The position numbers and the translations under genes were made by a program. Under the pieces are notes generated by a model. The model saw nothing but the letters and a program-made list of their open reading frames with translations. It made no database searches and was not told the origin of the DNA. From positions 1 to 8,235 of the forward strand of contig JALOLQ010000051.1 in NCBI GenBank assembly GCA_025455895.1: a stretch of 8,235 nucleotides of DNA, read 5' to 3'. How positions within the stretch are numbered: the first letter of the stretch is position 1; each line of letters opens with the position of its first letter. This document shows positions 5,098-8,235 of the stretch, piece after piece. This DNA is from Solirubrobacteraceae bacterium (GTDB lineage: Bacteria; Actinomycetota; Thermoleophilia; Solirubrobacterales; Solirubrobacteraceae).

Positions 5098-5966
5098 AAG
5101 ACGCAGCGGCAGCGGTGCCGCGGGCGCGCCTTGTACTCGCGGCGCTGGCCGCGGGTCCACAGCCGGTGGTCGAGCTCGGGCTCGCTGATGCCCAGGCGCG
5201 CGGCGATCTGCGTGCAGGCGTGGACGGCGCAGGCGCGGATCTCGCGTTCCTGGGCGCCGAAGCGCAGCGGGCGCTCGGCGTCGATGAGGCCGGCGAGGCC
5301 GTCGGCGTAGACGAGCACGCCCTCGCAGCGCAGCACGTGGGGGACGAGGTTGTCGGCGAAGATCGTCAGGCGGTCGAGGTCGCGGAACGACGCGACGCCG
5401 GCGAGCGCGAGGTTCGACGGGACGATCTGCGCGCGCTTGTAGAAGCCCCGGTCGTCGAACAGCGCCATCCCGTCCGCGAGCGTCCGCGCGAGCGTCGCCG
5501 CCGAGCCGTTCGCCTGCGCGACGACCTCGACCGGGTGGCGCGCCCCGAGGAAGCGGCCGAGGTCGCGCAGTGCCTGGGCGTAGAGCGCCATCAGCTCGTG
5601 GTCGCGCGGCTGGCCCAGCGTGTCGGCGAGCTCCTCGGTCGTGATCCGCCGCAGCTCGTCGTTCGACCACGGCCCGGCCTCGCGGAAGCGGTCGGCCAGC
5701 GCCCACGCGACGGTGAAGTACCCGCTCGAGCCCTTGCGCTTGCGCAGCGTCGGGAACCAGCCCGAGCCGAAGTTGATCGCGTCGAGCGTCAGGAAGTAGC
5801 TCGTGACGTCCTCGGGCTCGCCCTCGAGGTAGTGGCGCTCGCGGTCGAGGGCGGGCGGCGGGCCCGGGTCGAGCGCCTCGAGCGCGTCCAGGTCGATCCG
5901 CACCGAGCGGGCCTGCGCGGCGACCTGCGCGCACGCGGCGCGGACCTCGTCGGGCAGGCTGGCCAT
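5091..5966 (-). CDS. Queuosine 5'-phosphate N-glycosylase (Qng1/DUF2419), queuosine salvage
   Basis: This is a 291-aa cytoplasmic protein of the DUF2419 family, which releases the base queuine from queuosine 5'-monophosphate so it can be reused in tRNA. Family motifs are LDAINFGSGWFP (61-72), FDDRGFYKRAQ (170-180), LTIFADNLVPHVLR (200-213), EIRACAVHA (242-250), LDHRLW (265-270) and the C-terminal RPRHRCRCVFY (281-291). These match eukaryotic Qng1 (C9orf64) and the studied homologue from Sphaerobacter thermophilus as I recall them, including overall length. Ring-forming hydrophobic and acidic residues in the 'FADN' motif are intact. ATG 5966 sits 7 nt from a TACGCT -10-like hexamer. The gene diverges from pcrA over 50 bp and converges on the PLDc_N-like gene with a 7-bp overlap. 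No tgt or queuine transporter is in the window. Confidence 0.88.
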   Translation of the reverse strand: MASLPDEVRAACAQVAAQARSVRIDLDALEALDPGPPPALDRERHYLEGEPEDVTSYFLTLDAINFGSGWFPTLRKRKGSSGYFTVAWALADRFREAGPWSNDELRRITTEELADTLGQPRDHELMALYAQALRDLGRFLGARHPVEVVAQANGSAATLARTLADGMALFDDRGFYKRAQIVPSNLALAGVASFRDLDRLTIFADNLVPHVLRCEGVLVYADGLAGLIDAERPLRFGAQEREIRACAVHACTQIAARLGISEPELDHRLWTRGQRREYKARPRHRCRCVFY

Positions 5967-6016
5967 GCGCCGCAGCGTACGCCAGCCGCCGCCCTCCGTC
6001 GTACCCTGGGACGCCG
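5967..6016. promoter_or_regulatory. 50-bp divergent promoter region between the Qng1 gene and pcrA
   Basis: On the minus strand TACGCT (complement of 5974-5979) ends 7 nt before the Qng1 ATG. On the plus strand TACCCT (6002-6007) ends 9 nt before the pcrA ATG. Both fit TAnnnT and both predict transcripts starting at, or a few bases before, the start codon. Neither side shows a Shine-Dalgarno sequence, and no convincing -35 boxes are seen. Confidence 0.42.
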
Positions 6017-8235
6017 ATGCCGGACGCCGCCGCCGACCCCGCGATCGAGGAGCTGCTCGCCGGGCTCAACGAGCCCCAGCGCGAGGCGGTGACCCACGGC
6101 GAGGGGCCGCTGCTCGTCCTCGCCGGCGCCGGATCGGGCAAGACGCGCGTGCTCACCCACCGGGTCGCCTGGCTGATCCGCAGCGGCCGCGCGCGGCCCG
6201 GCGAGATCCTCGCGATCACCTTCACGAACAAGGCCGCGCAGGAGATGCGCGAGCGCGTCGAGCTGCTGCTCGGCCACTCGACCCGCGCGATGTGGGTGAT
6301 GACCTTCCACTCCGCCTGCGCGCGGATCCTGCGCGCCGAGGCCCCGCGGCTCGGCTACACGCGCCAGTACACGATCTACGACCAGGCCGACAGCCGCCGC
6401 CTGGTGAAGCAGTGCCTCGACGAGCTCGGGATCGACCCCAAGCGCTTCACCCCCGCCGCGGTCCAGCACCAGATCTCCGCGGCGAAGAACCAGCTGCGCG
6501 ACGCCGCCGCCTACCGCGAGCTCGTCGGCGACTACTTCGAGCAGACCGTCGCGGACGCCTTCGAGCTCTACGAGCAGCAGCTCCACCGCATGAACGCGAT
6601 GGACTTCGACGACCTGCTCGGCCGGACGGTGAACGTCCTCGAGCTCTTCCCCGAGGTGCGCGCGCGCTACGCGGGGACCTTCCGCCACGTGCTCGTGGAC
6701 GAGTACCAGGACACGAACCGCGCGCAGTACCGCCTGCTGCAGCTGATCGCCGGCGAGCACGGGAACCTCATGGTGGTGGGCGACGACGCCCAGTCGGTGT
6801 ACGCCTTCCGTGGCGCGGACATCCGCAACATCCTCGACTTCCAGGATGACTTCGAGGACGTCCGCACCGTGAAGCTCGAGCAGAACTACCGCTCGACCCA
6901 GACGATCCTCGACGCGGCCAACGCCCTGATCGCGCACAACCGCGGCCAGATGCACAAGACGCTCTGGACCGACCTCGGCGAGGGCGACGCGATCACCGTC
7001 CGTGAGCTGGAGGACGAGCACGCCGAGGCGCGCTACGTCGCCGGGAAGATCGAGGAGATGGTCGACGAGGGGGTCTCCCGGGCGGAGATCGCGGTCTTCT
7101 ACCGGACGAACGCCCAGTCGCGGGTGCTCGAGGACACGCTCGTGCGCCGCGAGATCGGCTACCAGGTGATCGGCGGCACGAAGTTCTACGAGCGCGCCGA
7201 GGTCAAGGACGCGATCGCCTACCTCACGCTGCTCGCCAACCCGCAGGACGCCGTGAGCTTCCAGCGCGTCGCCAACACGCCGCGGCGCGGGATCGGGCAG
7301 ACGTCGCTCTCGCGCGTCCTGGGCCACGCGAACACGATGGGGATCAGCGTCTGGGAGGCCGCCGAGAACCCCGCGGCGGTGCCCGGGCTGGGGACGGCCG
7401 CGGTCAAGGCGCTCGGGCGCTTCATGGACACGATGGACAGCCTGCGCGCGAAGGCGCAGGCCGGCGTGCCGGTCGGCGACCTGCTCGACGCGGTGCTGCA
7501 CGAGTCCGGCTATGTCGACTGGCTCGAGGCCGAGCGCACGATCGAGGCCCAGGGCCGGCTCGAGAACCTCCAGGAGCTCGTCGAGGTCGGGCGCGAGTTC
7601 GACGCCGGCGCCGAGCCGGACGAGGACCGCCTCGACGTCTTCCTCCAGCAGGTCGCGCTCGTCGCCGACGCCGACAGCCGCCGCGACGACGAGGGCCTCG
7701 TCACCCTCATGACGCTGCACAACGCCAAGGGGCTCGAGTACCCGATCGTCTTCATCATCGGCTGCGAGGAGGGCGTCTTCCCGCACTCGCGCTCGATCGA
7801 GGAGGGCTCGCTCGAGGAGGAGCGCCGGCTGGCCTACGTCGGGATCACCCGCGCGATGCGCACGCTCACGCTGACCCACGCTCGGCGGCGCAACGTCTTC
7901 GGCGCCCAGAACTACGGCCTCCCGAGCCGCTTCCTGAACGAGCTGCCGCCCGACCTGCTCGACCGCGAGGGCGGCCTCACCGGCTGGGCGGCCGCGCGCG
8001 AGGCGAGTGCGGCGGCGGGCGGCGGCGGGCGCGGGCGGCTCACCGCCTGGGGCGACGGCGGCGCCGCGGCGGCGGGCGCCGGCGAGGGCTTCCGGCTCGG
8101 CGACGACGTCGTCCACGCGGCCTTCGGCGACGGCGTCGTCGTCGGCACCGAGCCCGGCGGGATCGTCGTCGTGCGCTTCGCCGGTGACGGCTCCGAGCGC
8201 AAGCTCATGGCCGAGTACGCGCCGATCACGAAGCG
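6017..8235 (+). CDS. pcrA: ATP-dependent 3'-5' DNA helicase PcrA/UvrD (3' end cut by the window)
   Basis: There are 739 complete codons with no stop; the frame leaves the window at the usual PcrA ending (YAPITK), so only a few residues are missing. This SF1A helicase unwinds DNA in repair, removes RecA, and helps RNA polymerase at lesions and R-loops. Motifs in order: Q motif LNEPQREAV (17-25), Walker A AGAGSGKT (36-43), Ia TFTNKAAQEM (68-77), Walker B VDEYQDTN (227-234), III VVGDDAQSVYAFRGA (253-267), IV LEQNYRS (287-293), V TLMTLHNAKGLEYP (563-576) and VI EEERRLAYVGITRA (600-613). Motif V has LHNAKGLEY where LHSAKGLEF is commoner. A Gly/Ala-rich linker (about 651-690) leads to the Tudor-like RNA-polymerase-binding domain (about 692-739, LGDDVVHAAFGDGVVVG...). 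ATG 6017 is favoured by the Q-motif distance and by the -10 just upstream. Confidence 0.95.
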   Translation, partial: MPDAAADPAIEELLAGLNEPQREAVTHGEGPLLVLAGAGSGKTRVLTHRVAWLIRSGRARPGEILAITFTNKAAQEMRERVELLLGHSTRAMWVMTFHSACARILRAEAPRLGYTRQYTIYDQADSRRLVKQCLDELGIDPKRFTPAAVQHQISAAKNQLRDAAAYRELVGDYFEQTVADAFELYEQQLHRMNAMDFDDLLGRTVNVLELFPEVRARYAGTFRHVLVDEYQDTNRAQYRLLQLIAGEHGNLMVVGDDAQSVYAFRGADIRNILDFQDDFEDVRTVKLEQNYRSTQTILDAANALIAHNRGQMHKTLWTDLGEGDAITVRELEDEHAEARYVAGKIEEMVDEGVSRAEIAVFYRTNAQSRVLEDTLVRREIGYQVIGGTKFYERAEVKDAIAYLTLLANPQDAVSFQRVANTPRRGIGQTSLSRVLGHANTMGISVWEAAENPAAVPGLGTAAVKALGRFMDTMDSLRAKAQAGVPVGDLLDAVLHESGYVDWLEAERTIEAQGRLENLQELVEVGREFDAGAEPDEDRLDVFLQQVALVADADSRRDDEGLVTLMTLHNAKGLEYPIVFIIGCEEGVFPHSRSIEEGSLEEERRLAYVGITRAMRTLTLTHARRRNVFGAQNYGLPSRFLNELPPDLLDREGGLTGWAAAREASAAAGGGGRGRLTAWGDGGAAAAGAGEGFRLGDDVVHAAFGDGVVVGTEPGGIVVVRFAGDGSERKLMAEYAPITK

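Noticed and set aside
4677..6092. A 471-codon plus-strand frame through the end of cysK, the PLDc_N-like gene and the Qng1 gene
   Set aside because: It crosses three genes supported by family motifs, is Arg/Ala-rich throughout and has no recognisable domain.
4837..6231. A 464-codon minus-strand frame overlapping Qng1 in another phase
   Set aside because: It is Arg-rich nonsense out of phase with the Qng1 motifs; the 291-aa frame is the real gene.
5789..8116. A 775-codon open frame on the minus strand opposite pcrA and the start of the Qng1 gene
   Set aside because: Its composition (runs of Arg, Ala, Leu, Val, Glu, Asp with no fold or motif) is what a high-GC gene yields when read antisense. 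The pcrA frame carries every helicase motif, so this is a shadow frame.
1..8235. Mobile element, phage, CRISPR or defence island
   Set aside because: No transposase, integrase, repeat array, target-site duplication or defence-protein family was seen. PcrA here is a housekeeping helicase with a complete Tudor-like domain, not part of a defence cluster.

Overview
The window is GC-rich (about 70% or more by eye, not computed) and gene-dense, with codons strongly biased to G/C at the third position. A LuxR-type regulator tail, an Rrf2 regulator, a PLDc_N-like mini-protein and a PcrA/UvrD helicase with a C-terminal Tudor-like domain suggest an Actinomycetota chromosome. The -10-like hexamers and gene content would suit a deep lineage such as Thermoleophilia (Solirubrobacterales), but that placement is inference. 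There are no transposases, integrases, phage genes, CRISPR arrays, tRNAs or rRNAs. This is an ordinary chromosomal housekeeping region, not an accessory island.

Layout. Bases 1-60 are the last 19 codons of a LuxR/NarL-type response regulator. A 180-bp gap with a candidate promoter leads to a two-gene operon: an APC-superfamily permease (241-1998) and a universal stress protein (1995-2423), joined by an ATGA overlap. A small VanZ-like membrane protein (minus strand, 2380-2763) overlaps the UspA gene tail to tail by 44 bp. It is divergent, across only 29 bp, from an Rrf2-family regulator (2793-3179). A 212-bp gap with three strong inverted repeats follows. Next come a DUF1269-like membrane protein (3392-3901), cysteine synthase cysK (3935-4873) and a 74-aa PLDc_N-like membrane protein (4873-5097) whose start overlaps the cysK stop. 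A queuosine-salvage glycosylase (Qng1/DUF2419, minus strand, 5091-5966) converges on that gene with a 7-bp overlap. Fifty bp further on, pcrA/uvrD begins divergently (6017) and runs off the right edge within its last few codons.

How the genes may work together. The permease and UspA look like one transport/stress unit. The most suggestive link is between the Rrf2 regulator and cysK. The regulator has no cysteines, so it cannot be an IscR-type Fe-S sensor, and it ends in -MYYI. That resembles the C-terminus of CymR, the Firmicutes cysteine repressor that works in complex with CysK; CysK is known to bind partner proteins by their C-terminal isoleucine. With cysK two genes downstream, a CymR-CysK-like sensor is a reasonable hypothesis. 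A second theme is translation initiation. Only the permease/uspA operon has clear Shine-Dalgarno sequences. Several other genes have a -10-like hexamer about 6-9 nt before the ATG and no ribosome binding site, as expected for leaderless mRNAs.

I found no convincing undescribed multi-gene system here.
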